64,000 bases of DNA from Noviluteimonas lactosilytica (GCF_020866925.1 NZ_JAJGAK010000001.1:248001-312000); one strand, 5' to 3'. Positions 32,540 through 41,857 are shown, numbered from the stretch's first letter. Program-made: numbers and translations. Notes: generated from the letters alone by a model not told the origin.

Positions 32540-33369
32540 CCCTTCACACTCCCGACCAGCAATCCCTGCAGGTAGTACCGCTGCAGCACCAGGAACAACA
32601 CCAGCACCGGGATCACGGTGACCACCGCGCCGGCCATCATCAGTTCGTTGTCCTGCACGTGTTCGCGCGAGAGCGTCGCGAGCGCGACCGGCAGGGTCTG
32701 CATCGATTGGTCGCCCAGCACGATCAGCGGCCACATGAAGTCGTTCCATGCGCCGAGGAAGGCGAAGATCGCCAGCGTCACGAGGATCGGCTTCAACGTC
32801 GGCAGCACGATCTGGAAGAAGATGCGCAGCTCGCCCGCGCCGTCGATGCGTGCGGCCTCGAGCAGTTCGTCGGGCAGCGAACGTGCGTACTGGCGCACGA
32901 GGAAGATGCCGAAAATGCTCGCCAGCCCCGTCGTCATCGCGCCGAAGTAGGTGTTCACCAGGCCCATCTGCTTGAGCAGCAGGAACAGCGGCATCATCGC
33001 GACCTGCGCGGGGATCACGAGTGCGGCGAGCAATGCGCGGAACGTGCGCTCGCGTCCCTTGAACTTCAACTTCGCGAACGCATAGCCCGCGAGCGTGTTG
33101 AGCAACACCGAAACCAGCGTCACGCCGGTGGCGATGATCAGGCTGTTGGCGAAGTAGCGGCCCATGCCCGCGCGCAGGAACAGTTCGCGGTAGTTGTGCA
33201 GCGTCGGTTGGTCGGGCCACCACGGCGGCGGGAAGTGGCTCGCCTCGCCCGGCTGCATGAACGACACGAGCACCATCCACACGATCGGCGCGAGCGCGAT
33301 CGCCGCGATGACGATCAGCGCGCCGTTGACGAACACGGCCGACATGCGGCGCTGGCGCACGGCGCTCAT
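32536..33369 (-). CDS. Carbohydrate ABC transporter permease (MalG type)
   Basis: 277 residues with six hydrophobic segments and the cytoplasmic EAA loop (PDELLEAARIDGAGELRIFFQIVLP) of CUT1 permeases. The LGAWNDFMWPLIVL region is typical of MalG-like subunits. The ATG at 33369 overlaps the stop of the partner permease; an internal ATG nine codons in is possible. With the adjacent MalF-like subunit it forms the inner-membrane channel fed by the lipoprotein encoded at 34.2-35.5 kb. Both ends overlap neighbours by ATGA, so the operon is tightly coupled. Confidence 0.92.
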   Translation of the reverse strand: MSAVRQRRMSAVFVNGALIVIAAIALAPIVWMVLVSFMQPGEASHFPPPWWPDQPTLHNYRELFLRAGMGRYFANSLIIATGVTLVSVLLNTLAGYAFAKLKFKGRERTFRALLAALVIPAQVAMMPLFLLLKQMGLVNTYFGAMTTGLASIFGIFLVRQYARSLPDELLEAARIDGAGELRIFFQIVLPTLKPILVTLAIFAFLGAWNDFMWPLIVLGDQSMQTLPVALATLSREHVQDNELMMAGAVVTVIPVLVLFLVLQRYYLQGLLVGSVKG

Positions 33370-34247
33370 TCGGCCCCCTTGCGGCGCGCGATCCACAGCA
33401 GGCCCGAGGTCGCGGCCGTCATCAGCAGGAACAACAGGAAGGCCACCGCCGACGCGTTGCCCAGGTTCCACCAGCGGAAACCTTCTTCGTACATCAGGTA
33501 CAGCACGCTCACGGTGCTCTGCAGCGGGCCGCCGAGCGTCATCACGTAAGGCTCGGCGAACAACTGGAAGTAGCCCGCCATCGTCAGGATCGACACGAGC
33601 AGCATCACCGGCCCGAGCATCGGCAACGTGACGTGCACGAACTGCCGCCACCACGACGCACCGTCGATGCGGGCGGCTTCGTACAGGTCTTCCGGGATCG
33701 CCTGCAGGCCGGCGAGGAAGATGATCATGTTGTAGCCGAAGTTCTTCCACACGGCGAACAGGATGATGGTCGGCATCGCCCAGTCGGGATCGCCGAGCCA
33801 GTCGATCGGGTCGATGCCGACGTGCGAGAGCAACCAGTTCGCAACGCCATAGCGCGTGTGGAACAGGTAGCGCCAGATAACAGCGACCGCGACGACCGTC
33901 GTGACGACCGGCGCGAACAACGCGGTGCGGAAGAACGGCTTGACGCGCGCGAGCTTCGAATGCAGCAGGAGCGCAGCAGCCAGCGAGGCCACGATCGACA
34001 GCGGCACGCCCGCGACCACGAAATAGAGGGTATTGCCCAAAGCCTTCCAGAACAGCGGATTGGTCAGCAGGCCGATGTAGTTGTCGAGCCCGACGAAGCG
34101 CAGGTTGCGCAGGTCGGACAACGCGTAGATGTCGAAGTCGGTGACCGACAGCGCGAACGCGGCCAGCACCGGCAGCGCGAAGAACAGCAGGATCACCGAC
34201 AACGCCGGCGCGGCGAACGCCCAGCCTGCGAGCGACGGCTTCATCAT
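33366..34247 (-). CDS. Carbohydrate ABC transporter permease (MalF type)
   Basis: 293 residues, six TM helices, EAA loop PEDLYEAARIDGASWWRQFV near residues 190-210. The N-terminus (WAFAAPALSVILLFFALPVL) is typical of the UgpA/MalF-like subunit. The start at 34247 overlaps the stop of the solute-binding gene, and a second ATG directly follows the first. Partner of the MalG-type gene downstream and probably powered by the ATPase at 26.9-28.0 kb. Confidence 0.92.
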   Translation of the reverse strand: MMKPSLAGWAFAAPALSVILLFFALPVLAAFALSVTDFDIYALSDLRNLRFVGLDNYIGLLTNPLFWKALGNTLYFVVAGVPLSIVASLAAALLLHSKLARVKPFFRTALFAPVVTTVVAVAVIWRYLFHTRYGVANWLLSHVGIDPIDWLGDPDWAMPTIILFAVWKNFGYNMIIFLAGLQAIPEDLYEAARIDGASWWRQFVHVTLPMLGPVMLLVSILTMAGYFQLFAEPYVMTLGGPLQSTVSVLYLMYEEGFRWWNLGNASAVAFLLFLLMTAATSGLLWIARRKGAE

Positions 34248-35548
34248 TGCGCACCGCCCGGCAGCGTGTGGCGGTCGAGCATCCAGCGGCGTTTTTCCAG
34301 GATGCGATCGGCGCGGCGATCCATTTCGGCGGCGGCCTCGTCGACGGTCAGGCGATCGTTGGCGACGAGTTCACCCACGAAGCGCATCTCCTGCGCGATG
34401 CGCTCCCACTCCGGCACCTTCGGTGTCGACACGGCGCGTTCGAGCTGGTCGCGGAAGGCCTGGATGTAGGGATCGTTCGCGAGCGCGGGCGCCGACCAAG
34501 GCGCACGTCGCGGCGGCGGGTTGCCGGTGATCGCGTGCAGGCGGATCTGCTGCTCGGGCATCGACAACCACGTGATGAGTTGCCACGCGGCTTCCTTGTG
34601 CTTCGACTGCTTGAACAACACGAAGCTCGTGCCGCCCGCGACCGACGCGCCCGGTCCGTCCGGCCCGGGCAACGGCATCGTGCCCCACTTGCCTTCCATC
34701 TCCGGCGGCAGGCGCTTGCGGAACTCGGCGATGTTCCAGGGACCGTTGACGTAGTAGCTGAAATAGCCGCGTCCGAGTTCCTGCCACACGTTGGAGATGC
34801 GCGTGTTGTCCACGCGCGGCGCGAGGTCTTCGTCGAACGTTTCCTTGTAGAACGCCAGCGTTCGCTTGAAGCCGTCGCTGCGGAAGTTGCCGTAGCGCCC
34901 GCCGTCGCGCAGCAGCGGATCGGGCTGCTGCACGGCGAGATTGAGCATCGGCTCGTACTCGTTGAGCGGAAGCAGGATCGCATAGCGATCCGGGCCGACG
35001 TGCTGTTTCACCGCGCGCATGGCGGCGCGCCATTCCGCCCAGCTGCGCGGCGTCTGCTGCACGCCCGCGGCCGCGACGATGTCCTTGCGATAGAACGGCA
35101 CGCGCGTTTCGACATACCACGGCACCGCGAGCGTGGTGCCGTCGATCACGCCGGTGTCCCACGCGCCGGGGAAGTAATCGTCGACCACGATCGACGGCGT
35201 GCGCGCGAGCCACGGATCCAGCGGCTCCAGTGCGCCCAGCGCGGAGAACTCCGCGATCCACGTGTTGCCCAACGGCGAGACGTCCGGCATCGCATCGCCG
35301 GCGAATGCGGTGAGCAGCTTCTCGTGCGCCGCCGTCACCGGCAACTGCTGCAACTGCACCTTGATGCCCGGATGCGTGCGTTCGAAGTCGGGCAGCATCT
35401 GCGCGACCATGTCGCCTTCGTATCCCATGACCCAGAAGCGGATCGTGGTGACGCGCCGGTCTGTTTCCGGCGCACGCGCACAACCGCCGACGAGCGTCGC
35501 GATCATCGCGACGCCCGCCAGCAGGAACGCGCGCAACGAGCGGCTCAC
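34244..35548 (-). CDS. Sugar ABC transporter solute-binding lipoprotein
   Basis: 434 residues. Signal peptide ends in a lipobox with acylated Cys23 (VGGC). The mature protein has the extracellular solute-binding family 1 pattern: ITIRFWVMGYEG, FERTHPGIKVQLQQLP, KLLTAFAGDAMPDV, then a hinge region with GTTLAVPWYVETRVPFYRKD and a C-terminal EAAWQLITWL segment. It binds oligosaccharide in the periplasm and delivers it to the two permeases. Aromatic residues (WYVE, YYVNGPWN) fit a sugar pocket, but the ligand is not identifiable by reading alone. Start overlaps the GH144-like gene stop. Confidence 0.92.
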   Translation of the reverse strand: MSRSLRAFLLAGVAMIATLVGGCARAPETDRRVTTIRFWVMGYEGDMVAQMLPDFERTHPGIKVQLQQLPVTAAHEKLLTAFAGDAMPDVSPLGNTWIAEFSALGALEPLDPWLARTPSIVVDDYFPGAWDTGVIDGTTLAVPWYVETRVPFYRKDIVAAAGVQQTPRSWAEWRAAMRAVKQHVGPDRYAILLPLNEYEPMLNLAVQQPDPLLRDGGRYGNFRSDGFKRTLAFYKETFDEDLAPRVDNTRISNVWQELGRGYFSYYVNGPWNIAEFRKRLPPEMEGKWGTMPLPGPDGPGASVAGGTSFVLFKQSKHKEAAWQLITWLSMPEQQIRLHAITGNPPPRRAPWSAPALANDPYIQAFRDQLERAVSTPKVPEWERIAQEMRFVGELVANDRLTVDEAAAEMDRRADRILEKRRWMLDRHTLPGGAQ

Positions 35549-37029
35549 TTGCCCTCTTCAAGCCACCCGCCGGTGAAGCCGGCGCGTTCCAACCCCTTGC
35601 GGATGTACGGATTGCGGCGCATCACCGACCAGATGAAGTCGCTGCGGTGGTTTTCGATCATCAGCACGATCGGGCCCTGGTCGATGCCGATGTAATCGCC
35701 GTCGACCCAACCCACGCCGGGCACGACCTTGCCGTGCTGCAGCTTCACGTCGTAGTTGAAGCTCGGGTTGAACGCATCGATGAAGCCGTACTGCTGGTAG
35801 ATCGCCTTGCCGTAGCGGTCGTGCATCGCCTGGATCGCGGCGATCGATTCCTCGGGCGTGAACGCGATCGACGCCGCGGCCGCCGTCGGCACGATGGTGC
35901 CGTCGTCGATCTGGTACTCCAGGCCGGCGCCGCGCGCGGTGTACGTGCGATACAGGCGCGGCTTGCCCTTGAAGTCGAACGTCGCGTCGATCGGGCCGTC
36001 CGACGCCGTCAGGCCCCACACGTCCTTGTCGTAGCCGGTCCAGCCTTCGGGATTGGCGATCGCGTACGCGCGTTGCGAGAGCGCGGCGCGACGGCTGTTC
36101 TCGAAGTAATCGATGCCGCGACGCTGCATGTAATCGTCGGCGATGCCGCGGAAGTCGACCCACACGTGCGAATACTGGTGGCCGAACAACGGCGGGAACG
36201 TGAGGTGTTCCTGGCCGTGGTAGGTGCCCCACGTCTTGTCGTACGTCGACGTCCACGCGTCGTAAGCATCCTTGCCGACCGGATGCGTCGGCGAACCGAG
36301 CGCGAGGAGGTAGACGAGGATGGCTTCGTTGTAGCCCTTCCAGTCGTAGGCGATGAAGCCGTTTTCCGGCGTCCAGCCCATCGAGATCCACGGCTTGCGC
36401 GTTTGCGCGAACGGCCATTCGACCGCGCGGTACAGGTCGTCGGCGAGCTGGCGGATCTCCGCCTCGCGCGGATCGTCCTTGTCGAAATACGACTGCGCGA
36501 ACAACACGCCGCCCATCAGCAGCGTCGTGTCCACCGTCGACAACTCGTTCGTCTTGAAGCGCGCGCCCGAGTCCATGTCGAGGAAGTGGTAGTAGAAGCC
36601 CTTGTAGCCGGACGTGCCGGCGGCCTCGGGCCCCTGCTTCGCGTTCTTGAAGAAACGCAGCGTCGTGAGCGTGCGCTCGACGGCCTGGTCGCGCGTGATC
36701 CACCCGCGTTCGACGCCGACACCGTACGCAGTGAGGCCGAACCCGACCGCGGCGATGCTCGAGAACGACGGCGTCGGCCATCGATCCGGCACCAGGCCGG
36801 TCTTCGGGTTCGTGCGTTCCCAGAAGTAATCGAACGTCCGCCGCTGCAGATCCTCGACGATCGGCGGGACCGGCCGGTCGATCGATCCGACGCGCGCGAC
36901 CGTCGACGGCGTTGCGGGGGTTGCGGGAGTTGCCGGTTCATTCGTCGCCGTCGTTGCGTGGCGCTGGCACGAAGCCAGCGCCACGACGGCGAACGAAGCC
37001 AGGACGAAACTCGAAATCGCTCGCTGCAT
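35545..37029 (-). CDS. GH144-like (glucoamylase-family) lipoprotein glycosidase
   Basis: 494 residues. Lipobox LASC with Cys21 predicts a lipoprotein. After a Thr/Pro/Ala linker (about 25-45) comes an (alpha/alpha)6 domain (about 60-490) with LQRRTFDYFWERTNPKTGLVPDRW, GTSGYKGFYYHF, ISMGWTPENGFIAYDWKGYNEA and IENHRSDFIWSVMR, matching the Pfam glycoamylase family that contains GH144 endo-beta-1,2-glucanases. The ATG at 37029 follows AGAGGTG; a GTG two codons upstream is also open. If GH144 activity holds, the locus would use beta-1,2-glucan; that is inference. The name glucoamylase is historical and does not prove alpha-glucan hydrolysis. Confidence 0.82.
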   Translation of the reverse strand: MQRAISSFVLASFAVVALASCQRHATTATNEPATPATPATPSTVARVGSIDRPVPPIVEDLQRRTFDYFWERTNPKTGLVPDRWPTPSFSSIAAVGFGLTAYGVGVERGWITRDQAVERTLTTLRFFKNAKQGPEAAGTSGYKGFYYHFLDMDSGARFKTNELSTVDTTLLMGGVLFAQSYFDKDDPREAEIRQLADDLYRAVEWPFAQTRKPWISMGWTPENGFIAYDWKGYNEAILVYLLALGSPTHPVGKDAYDAWTSTYDKTWGTYHGQEHLTFPPLFGHQYSHVWVDFRGIADDYMQRRGIDYFENSRRAALSQRAYAIANPEGWTGYDKDVWGLTASDGPIDATFDFKGKPRLYRTYTARGAGLEYQIDDGTIVPTAAAASIAFTPEESIAAIQAMHDRYGKAIYQQYGFIDAFNPSFNYDVKLQHGKVVPGVGWVDGDYIGIDQGPIVLMIENHRSDFIWSVMRRNPYIRKGLERAGFTGGWLEEGK

Positions 37030-37053
37030 TTCCACCTCTACTCGAATGCAAAA

Positions 37054-40029
37054 TCAGAAATCGAAGCCCAGCGACAGCTTGAACGTACGCGGAATCTGCT
37101 GCGCAAAGCCCAGGCCGTTGACTTCGCCGAACGTCGGATTCGGCACGCCGACGAAACCGCGCCAGGTGTCGTAATCCGTCCAGCTGTGCCAGTCGAACGC
37201 ATTGAGCAGGTCGCCGCGAACCCACAGCTGCAGGCCGGAACCGGTGTCCCACGACTTGCGCACGGCCATGTCGAACTGCTTGTAGCCGAACGTGACGTCG
37301 GGTTCGAACACGGCGAAGCGGCAGTTGTTCCCCGACGGCGCGTTGAAGCAGTCGACCGTGTCGTTCTTCGGATAGCTGCTGGCGAGGGTCAGCTTGCCGG
37401 AGACCTGGAAGCCCCACGGAACGTCGGCGAAGCCGCTGACGACCAGGCGATGCTCCGGCACGCCGGCCGACATCAGGAAGGGCTGGCCTTCGAGGTTCGG
37501 ATAATCGAACAGGTAGTGCTCGTCCGAGTTCGCGGCGTTGGAGCGGTTTTCTTCGGCGTCGCTGTAGGTGTAGGCGATCGACAGCGACCACGGCGAATCG
37601 GAGGAGTAGTTCTTGTCGAGGCCGAGCAGGAACTGGTTGAGGTTCGTCTCGATCGCGTTGTCGGCCTTGATCAGCGTGCCGAATCCCGGGATACCGAAGC
37701 CCCAGGGCTGGTTGCCCCATGTCGCGCCCGGCACGGCCGGATCGCGGAAGCTGCCATCCGGCCAGCGATTGCCGAGCGAGAACAGGATGCCCTCGCGGCT
37801 TTCGATGCGAACGACGGTCGTGGTGAGGTTCCATTCCTGGCCCCACACGTCGAACGCATTGCGCATGCCGAGGCTGAACTGGTCGGAGTACGGCGTCTCC
37901 AGATCGTTGTTGATCAGGTTCACTTCCGAACCGAGGTTCGGGTTGTTCGCAACGAGCGCGGCGAGATTCGCCGGATCGTAGAACGAGGGATCCCACACGA
38001 GGCAGCGAGGATCGGCGACTTCATCGCAATCGAAGCCCGGCACGCCCGGCTGGTCGAACAGGAACGAGTAGCGCGGGAACGTGTGCTTGGACTGTTCGAG
38101 CTGCAGGTAGTCCCACAGATTGCGGTCGTACGTGCGACCCGCGCCGCCGAAGATCACGTGGCGTTCGTCGTTGTTGAGGTCGTACGAGAAGCCCAGGCGC
38201 GGCGCCCAGTTGTTCTTGTCGGCGTCGCGGTTGTTGCCGTTGCTGATGTAGTTCTCGATGTTGTAGTCGACGTTGGGCCCGTGGATGTTGGGCCACGCGC
38301 GCAGCGCATCGACGATGTTCTGCGGGGTGACGTAGTCCTCCCAGCCCGGGTTCTCTTCGTAATCCCAGCGCAGGCCGAGGTTGAGCATCAGCTTCTCGGT
38401 GACCTGCCAGTCGTCCTGCAGGTAGATGCCGAACTGCTTGGCGTCGGTGGTGATGTTGCGCGAGACCGCGCCGGGCACGAGCTGGCCGAACTGCACTTCG
38501 TACGGCACGTACTCGTTGATGTTGTCGTTGCCGACGAGCAGGTTGAACGGCAGGTTGATGAAGTACTGCGGGTTGTAGGGCTGCTGTTCGAAGGCGTTGA
38601 TCTCCACCGCCTTGTACTTGAAGCCGGCCTTCATCGTGTGGTCTTCGAGACCGAACCAGCTGAAGTCATTCTGCAGCGCCCAGCCCTTCTGGCCCTTCTC
38701 CTGGAAGTCCTGGCCGGCGCCGACGTTGAGCACTTCGGCGCGCGCATCGCTCGGCGTGCCGACGAAGCGCAGGCCGAAGCCAGTGTTGATGGCGTGCGGG
38801 CTCCATTCTTCGTCTTCGTACGTCAGGTGCGCATCATTCAGCCAGTTCTCGGCGTTGTACTGCCAGCGCAGGTCGCCGCGCAGCGAGTCGTTCGACTTCT
38901 CGGTGCCGTAGGAATACGTGTTGCGATCGCCGACGCCGGTGATTTCATCTTCCTTGCGCGACTTGAGCGAAAGCTCGACGAGGTTGTTGCCGTCGGGCTG
39001 GAAGGTCAGTTTGCCGAACCACAGGTCTTCCTTGAACGGAGACGTGGTGGGCCCGGTCAGCAACGCCAGATCGCTCGGCAGGGGGATGCCGAAGGCCATC
39101 GGCTGCGCGCTGATGTCTTTCGGGCTGTTGATGTCCTTGCCTTCGTACGTCACGAAGTAGAACAGGCGGTCCTGCAGGATCGGGCCGCCGAGCGACATGC
39201 CGTACTGCGTCGTCGAGCTGTTGGCCTTCTCGCCGGAGCGTTCTTCGGACGGTCTGGGCGAGCGCCAGGTTTCGTTCGTCAGGTCGACGAACACCGAGCC
39301 CTGCAGGTCGTTGGTGCCCGACTTGGTCACCGCGGTGATCGCGGCGCTGCTGATCTGGTCGTACTCGGCCTTGTAGTTCGAGGTGATGACCTTGTACTCG
39401 CCGATCGCCAGCTGCGGGAACGGATTGCCGCGCGAGGAATCCTGGCCACTGACGCCGCCCTTGAGCACGTAGTTCTTCTGGCCGACACCGTCGATGAAGA
39501 CGTTCACGCCGTTGGAGTTCTGCGCGCCCGAGCGCACCTTCGTCGACTCATCGCCGGCGGTCTCGAAGATCACGCCCGGCACGGTGTCGGCGAACGACAG
39601 GAAGTTGCGGCTGTTCTGCGGCAGCGCTTCGATCTTCTGCGTCGACACGTTGGTTGCCACTTCGGACGTACGCACTTCCTGCGCCGCGCCGACGACTTCG
39701 ACGGCCTGCATTTCGGCGGGCGCGATGTTGAGGTACGCGGTCTGCGCGACGGCGACCGTGATCGTGCGCGATGCGCCGCCCTGCGACTGCACGCGATACG
39801 TGCCCGGCGGCAGGCCCGCGAGCACGTACTTGCCTTCGGCATCGGCGGTGACGGTGCGCGTCAGGCCCGTCGCGGTGTTGGTCGCGGTCACGACCTGCGA
39901 GGGCGTGGCGACGCCGCGGACGGTCGCACCGGTGCTCTGGGCATACACGGCCGGCGCGCCGACCGCGAGGGCGGTGAGCAGCGCACAGGTGAGCAGCCGC
40001 TTGGTGGGGCGGTGGTGGTTGCGTTTCAT
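37054..40029 (-). CDS. TonB-dependent outer-membrane receptor with carboxypeptidase-regulatory N-domain
   Basis: 991 residues. Signal peptide about 1-30 (ending AVYAQ). Residues about 33-105 form a carboxypeptidase-regulatory-like beta domain (GVATPSQVVTATNTATGLTR, GKYVLAGLPPGTYRV), then a plug (about 110-240; RTSEVATNVSTQKIEALPQN) and a 22-strand barrel ending in aromatic LSLGFDF. This is the OarA-like receptor type that Xanthomonads and Caulobacterales use for carbohydrate uptake. It precedes the GH144-like lipoprotein by 24 bp and follows lacI by 85 bp. Energised by ExbB-ExbD-TonB, with exb genes in the window. Confidence 0.92.
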   Translation of the reverse strand: MKRNHHRPTKRLLTCALLTALAVGAPAVYAQSTGATVRGVATPSQVVTATNTATGLTRTVTADAEGKYVLAGLPPGTYRVQSQGGASRTITVAVAQTAYLNIAPAEMQAVEVVGAAQEVRTSEVATNVSTQKIEALPQNSRNFLSFADTVPGVIFETAGDESTKVRSGAQNSNGVNVFIDGVGQKNYVLKGGVSGQDSSRGNPFPQLAIGEYKVITSNYKAEYDQISSAAITAVTKSGTNDLQGSVFVDLTNETWRSPRPSEERSGEKANSSTTQYGMSLGGPILQDRLFYFVTYEGKDINSPKDISAQPMAFGIPLPSDLALLTGPTTSPFKEDLWFGKLTFQPDGNNLVELSLKSRKEDEITGVGDRNTYSYGTEKSNDSLRGDLRWQYNAENWLNDAHLTYEDEEWSPHAINTGFGLRFVGTPSDARAEVLNVGAGQDFQEKGQKGWALQNDFSWFGLEDHTMKAGFKYKAVEINAFEQQPYNPQYFINLPFNLLVGNDNINEYVPYEVQFGQLVPGAVSRNITTDAKQFGIYLQDDWQVTEKLMLNLGLRWDYEENPGWEDYVTPQNIVDALRAWPNIHGPNVDYNIENYISNGNNRDADKNNWAPRLGFSYDLNNDERHVIFGGAGRTYDRNLWDYLQLEQSKHTFPRYSFLFDQPGVPGFDCDEVADPRCLVWDPSFYDPANLAALVANNPNLGSEVNLINNDLETPYSDQFSLGMRNAFDVWGQEWNLTTTVVRIESREGILFSLGNRWPDGSFRDPAVPGATWGNQPWGFGIPGFGTLIKADNAIETNLNQFLLGLDKNYSSDSPWSLSIAYTYSDAEENRSNAANSDEHYLFDYPNLEGQPFLMSAGVPEHRLVVSGFADVPWGFQVSGKLTLASSYPKNDTVDCFNAPSGNNCRFAVFEPDVTFGYKQFDMAVRKSWDTGSGLQLWVRGDLLNAFDWHSWTDYDTWRGFVGVPNPTFGEVNGLGFAQQIPRTFKLSLGFDF

Positions 40030-40114
40030 GTTTTTGTCTCTCTCCCGAGCGGGCGGCGTTCGTTTGGTTTTATGGAAATGGAAACAGGGGCGACGCGTGG
40101 GGGGAGCGCAGGTG

Positions 40115-41149
40115 TCATGAACTGTCGCGGCGTTGCGCGGGGCCGCGGCGTTTGGAGGATTCGCGCGCGACGAGGTGCGGCGCGATGAGCGAAGTGGTGG
40201 CCTGGGTTTCGGTCGCGGGTTGTTCGCGACCTGCGAGCAGCATGCGCAGCGCGCGGCCGCCGAGTTCGGCGATGTCGACCGCGATCGTCGTCAGCGAGGG
40301 ATGCACGTAGCGCGCGAGCGGAATGTCGTCGAAGCCCGCGACCGCGATGTCGTCGGGCACGCGCAGGCCCGCCTGGTGCAATGCGAACAGCACGCCGAGC
40401 GCGGTCATGTCGTTGGCGGCGAACACCGCATCGGGGCGCGGGTCCATCGCGAGCAGTTCGTGGCCCGCCGCGTGGCCGGAGCATTCGTCGAATGCGCCTT
40501 GCAGGACGATGGGCTTCGCATCGGGCAAGCGTTCGGCGAGCGCTTCGGTGTAACCGCGCAGGCGCTCGTCGGCTTCGAAGTTGTCGCGCGGGCCGGAAAC
40601 GAACGCGATGCGCTGGAATCCCTGCGCGACGAGATGGTCGACCATCGCGCGCGCACCGCCGTAGTTGTCGATGCGCAACGTGCCGAGGCCGACGCCGCTC
40701 AGGCCGGAGTTGATCAATACCGCGGGCTGCGCCTCGCCGATTTCGTTGGCGAGCGCGTCGCTGTCCAGGAACGGCGACATCACCAGCAGGCCGTCGACGC
40801 GGCCGCGCATCGCGCGCAACGCGACGCCCTGTTCGTCGGGCGCGCCGTGGTAGCTGGAGACGAGCAGGTGCAGGTCGTGCTCGCGGGCGACGACGTCGAT
40901 GCCGCGCATCAACTCGGAGAAGAACTCGCCGTGCAGGTCGGGCAGCACGACCCCGATGGTCCGGGTCTTGCGGCTGCTCAGGCTGCGGGCGGCGTGGTGC
41001 GGGACGTACTTGAGTTCACGTGCGGCGTCGAGGACGCGCTCGCGCACGCCGCGCGCCACGTTCTGCTGGCCGTTCAATGCGCGCGAGACGGTGGCCACCG
41101 ACACCTGGGCCAGCCGTGCTACGTCGCGGATCGTGACAACGTCTCCCAT
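40115..41149 (-). CDS. LacI-family transcriptional regulator of the sugar locus
   Basis: 344 residues. N-terminal HTH at about 6-25 (IRDVARLAQVSVATVSRALN) with the hinge helix (HAARSLSSRKTRTIGVVLPD) and a periplasmic-binding-protein-like effector domain (about 62-330; FVSGPRDNFEADERLRGY, DAVFAANDMTALGVL, VAGFDDIPLARYVHPSLTTI). It heads the minus-strand set. Two TGTAAACG half-sites lie 32 to 54 bp before its start, suggesting self-control, and a matching palindrome lies between the ATPase and GH1 genes. Inducer unknown. Confidence 0.93.
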   Translation of the reverse strand: MGDVVTIRDVARLAQVSVATVSRALNGQQNVARGVRERVLDAARELKYVPHHAARSLSSRKTRTIGVVLPDLHGEFFSELMRGIDVVAREHDLHLLVSSYHGAPDEQGVALRAMRGRVDGLLVMSPFLDSDALANEIGEAQPAVLINSGLSGVGLGTLRIDNYGGARAMVDHLVAQGFQRIAFVSGPRDNFEADERLRGYTEALAERLPDAKPIVLQGAFDECSGHAAGHELLAMDPRPDAVFAANDMTALGVLFALHQAGLRVPDDIAVAGFDDIPLARYVHPSLTTIAVDIAELGGRALRMLLAGREQPATETQATTSLIAPHLVARESSKRRGPAQRRDSS

Positions 41150-41180
41150 CGCCGCCCCGCTTGTTCGTCCGTGGGTGGAA

Positions 41181-41196
41181 TGTAAACGTTTTCACA
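41181..41196. promoter_or_regulatory. LacI-type operator, promoter-proximal to lacI
   Basis: TGTAAACGTTTTCACA, imperfect palindrome matching the LacI-family consensus, 32 bp before the lacI start. Its left half is identical to the half-site in the second copy at 41203. Confidence 0.65.
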
Positions 41197-41202
41197 ATGG
41201 AC

Positions 41203-41216
41203 TGTAAACGTCCTGT
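41203..41216. promoter_or_regulatory. Second LacI-type half-site upstream of lacI
   Basis: TGTAAACGTCCTGT. Only the left half (TGTAAACG) matches well. Spaced 22 bp, about two helical turns, from the first site, which would put two dimers on the same face. Confidence 0.45.
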
Positions 41217-41256
41217 AAAGGTCGAGTTTTCTGCTGCGGCGCAGCATGAAACGCGC

Positions 41257-41274
41257 TTCCCGCGTGCGCGGGAA
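41257..41274. repeat. REP-like palindrome
   Basis: TTCCCGCGTGCGCGGGAA, a perfect 8-bp-armed palindrome, preceded by a smaller hairpin TGCTGCGGCGCAGCA at 41232-41246. This kind of TTCCCGC/GCGGGAA unit is dispersed in Xanthomonad intergenic spaces. Here it sits right after the bolA stop and may end that transcript. Confidence 0.6.
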
Positions 41275-41282
41275 CGACGGCC

Positions 41283-41561
41283 TCAGCCGCGGGCTTCCTC
41301 CGGCGTCCTCGCCTTGATCGAGAGCGCGTGGATGTCGGTCTGCATCATCTCGCCCAGCGCCGCGTAGACCTTGCGGTGGCGCGCCAGCGGCATCAGTCCC
41401 GCGAACGCGTCGCTGACGATGTCGACGTCGAAGTGCCCTCGCCCGTCGCGCGCGCCTACATGGCCCGCGTGGCGCGCGCTGTCGTCGACGACCTGGAGCG
41501 ATTGCGGCGCGAACGCGGCCTGCAGCGCGTCGCGGATACGATCGACGCGACTCGCGGTCAC
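41283..41561 (-). CDS. bolA: BolA-family protein
   Basis: 92 residues. The BolA pattern is clear: [29 protein letters not shown], then [31 protein letters not shown] and the C-terminal [14 protein letters not shown]. The conserved His in the HRKVY motif, used with glutaredoxin for Fe-S binding, is present. GTG start chosen because it overlaps the YciI gene stop (GTGA). Probably co-transcribed with it. Confidence 0.9.
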   Translation of the reverse strand: MTASRVDRIRDALQAAFAPQSLQVVDDSARHAGHVGARDGRGHFDVDIVSDAFAGLMPLARHRKVYAALGEMMQTDIHALSIKARTPEEARG

Positions 41562-41857
41562 GGGAGCACCGGCTTGAACGGGCGAACGTCGACCCGCTGG
41601 TACACGCCGGCTTCGATGTAGGGGTCGGCGTCGGCCCAGGCGCGTGCGGCCTCGAGCGATTCGAATTCGGCGATCACGATGCTGCCGCTGAAGCCCGCCG
41701 GGCCGGGATCTTCGGCGTCGATCGCCGGGCACGGACCCGCGAGCAACAGGCGGCCTTCGTCGCGCAGGGCGGTGAGCCGGGCCAGGTGCGCGGTGCGCGC
41801 ACCGAGGCGGCGTTCGAGAACTCCCGGACCGTCGTGTCCTTCGATGGCGTACCACAT
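41558..41857 (-). CDS. YciI-family protein
   Basis: 99 residues, the standard size. It begins [24 protein letters not shown]-like and contains [37 protein letters not shown], matching the YciI/YCII ferredoxin-like fold (dimeric alpha+beta barrel). The conserved His8 and Asp are present. Function of the family is not settled. It is coupled to bolA. The 245 bp upstream, before scpA on the other strand, hold two divergent leaders and no reading frame I support. Confidence 0.88.
   Translation of the reverse strand: MWYAIEGHDGPGVLERRLGARTAHLARLTALRDEGRLLLAGPCPAIDAEDPGPAGFSGSIVIAEFESLEAARAWADADPYIEAGVYQRVDVRPFKPVLP

Noticed and set aside
29555-33280. 1241-residue form of the discoidin glycosidase
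   Set aside because: The first 247 residues overlap the permease in a shadow frame; the signal peptide at 32539 marks the start.
32536-34254. One 572-residue permease
   Set aside because: The N-terminal half is a shadow frame over the MalF-type gene; the true MalG-type gene starts at 33369 with an ATGA overlap.
35545-37029. Alpha-glucan-degrading glucoamylase (GH15)
   Set aside because: The motifs belong to the Pfam glycoamylase group with GH144 rather than GH15; the name alone is not evidence for starch use.
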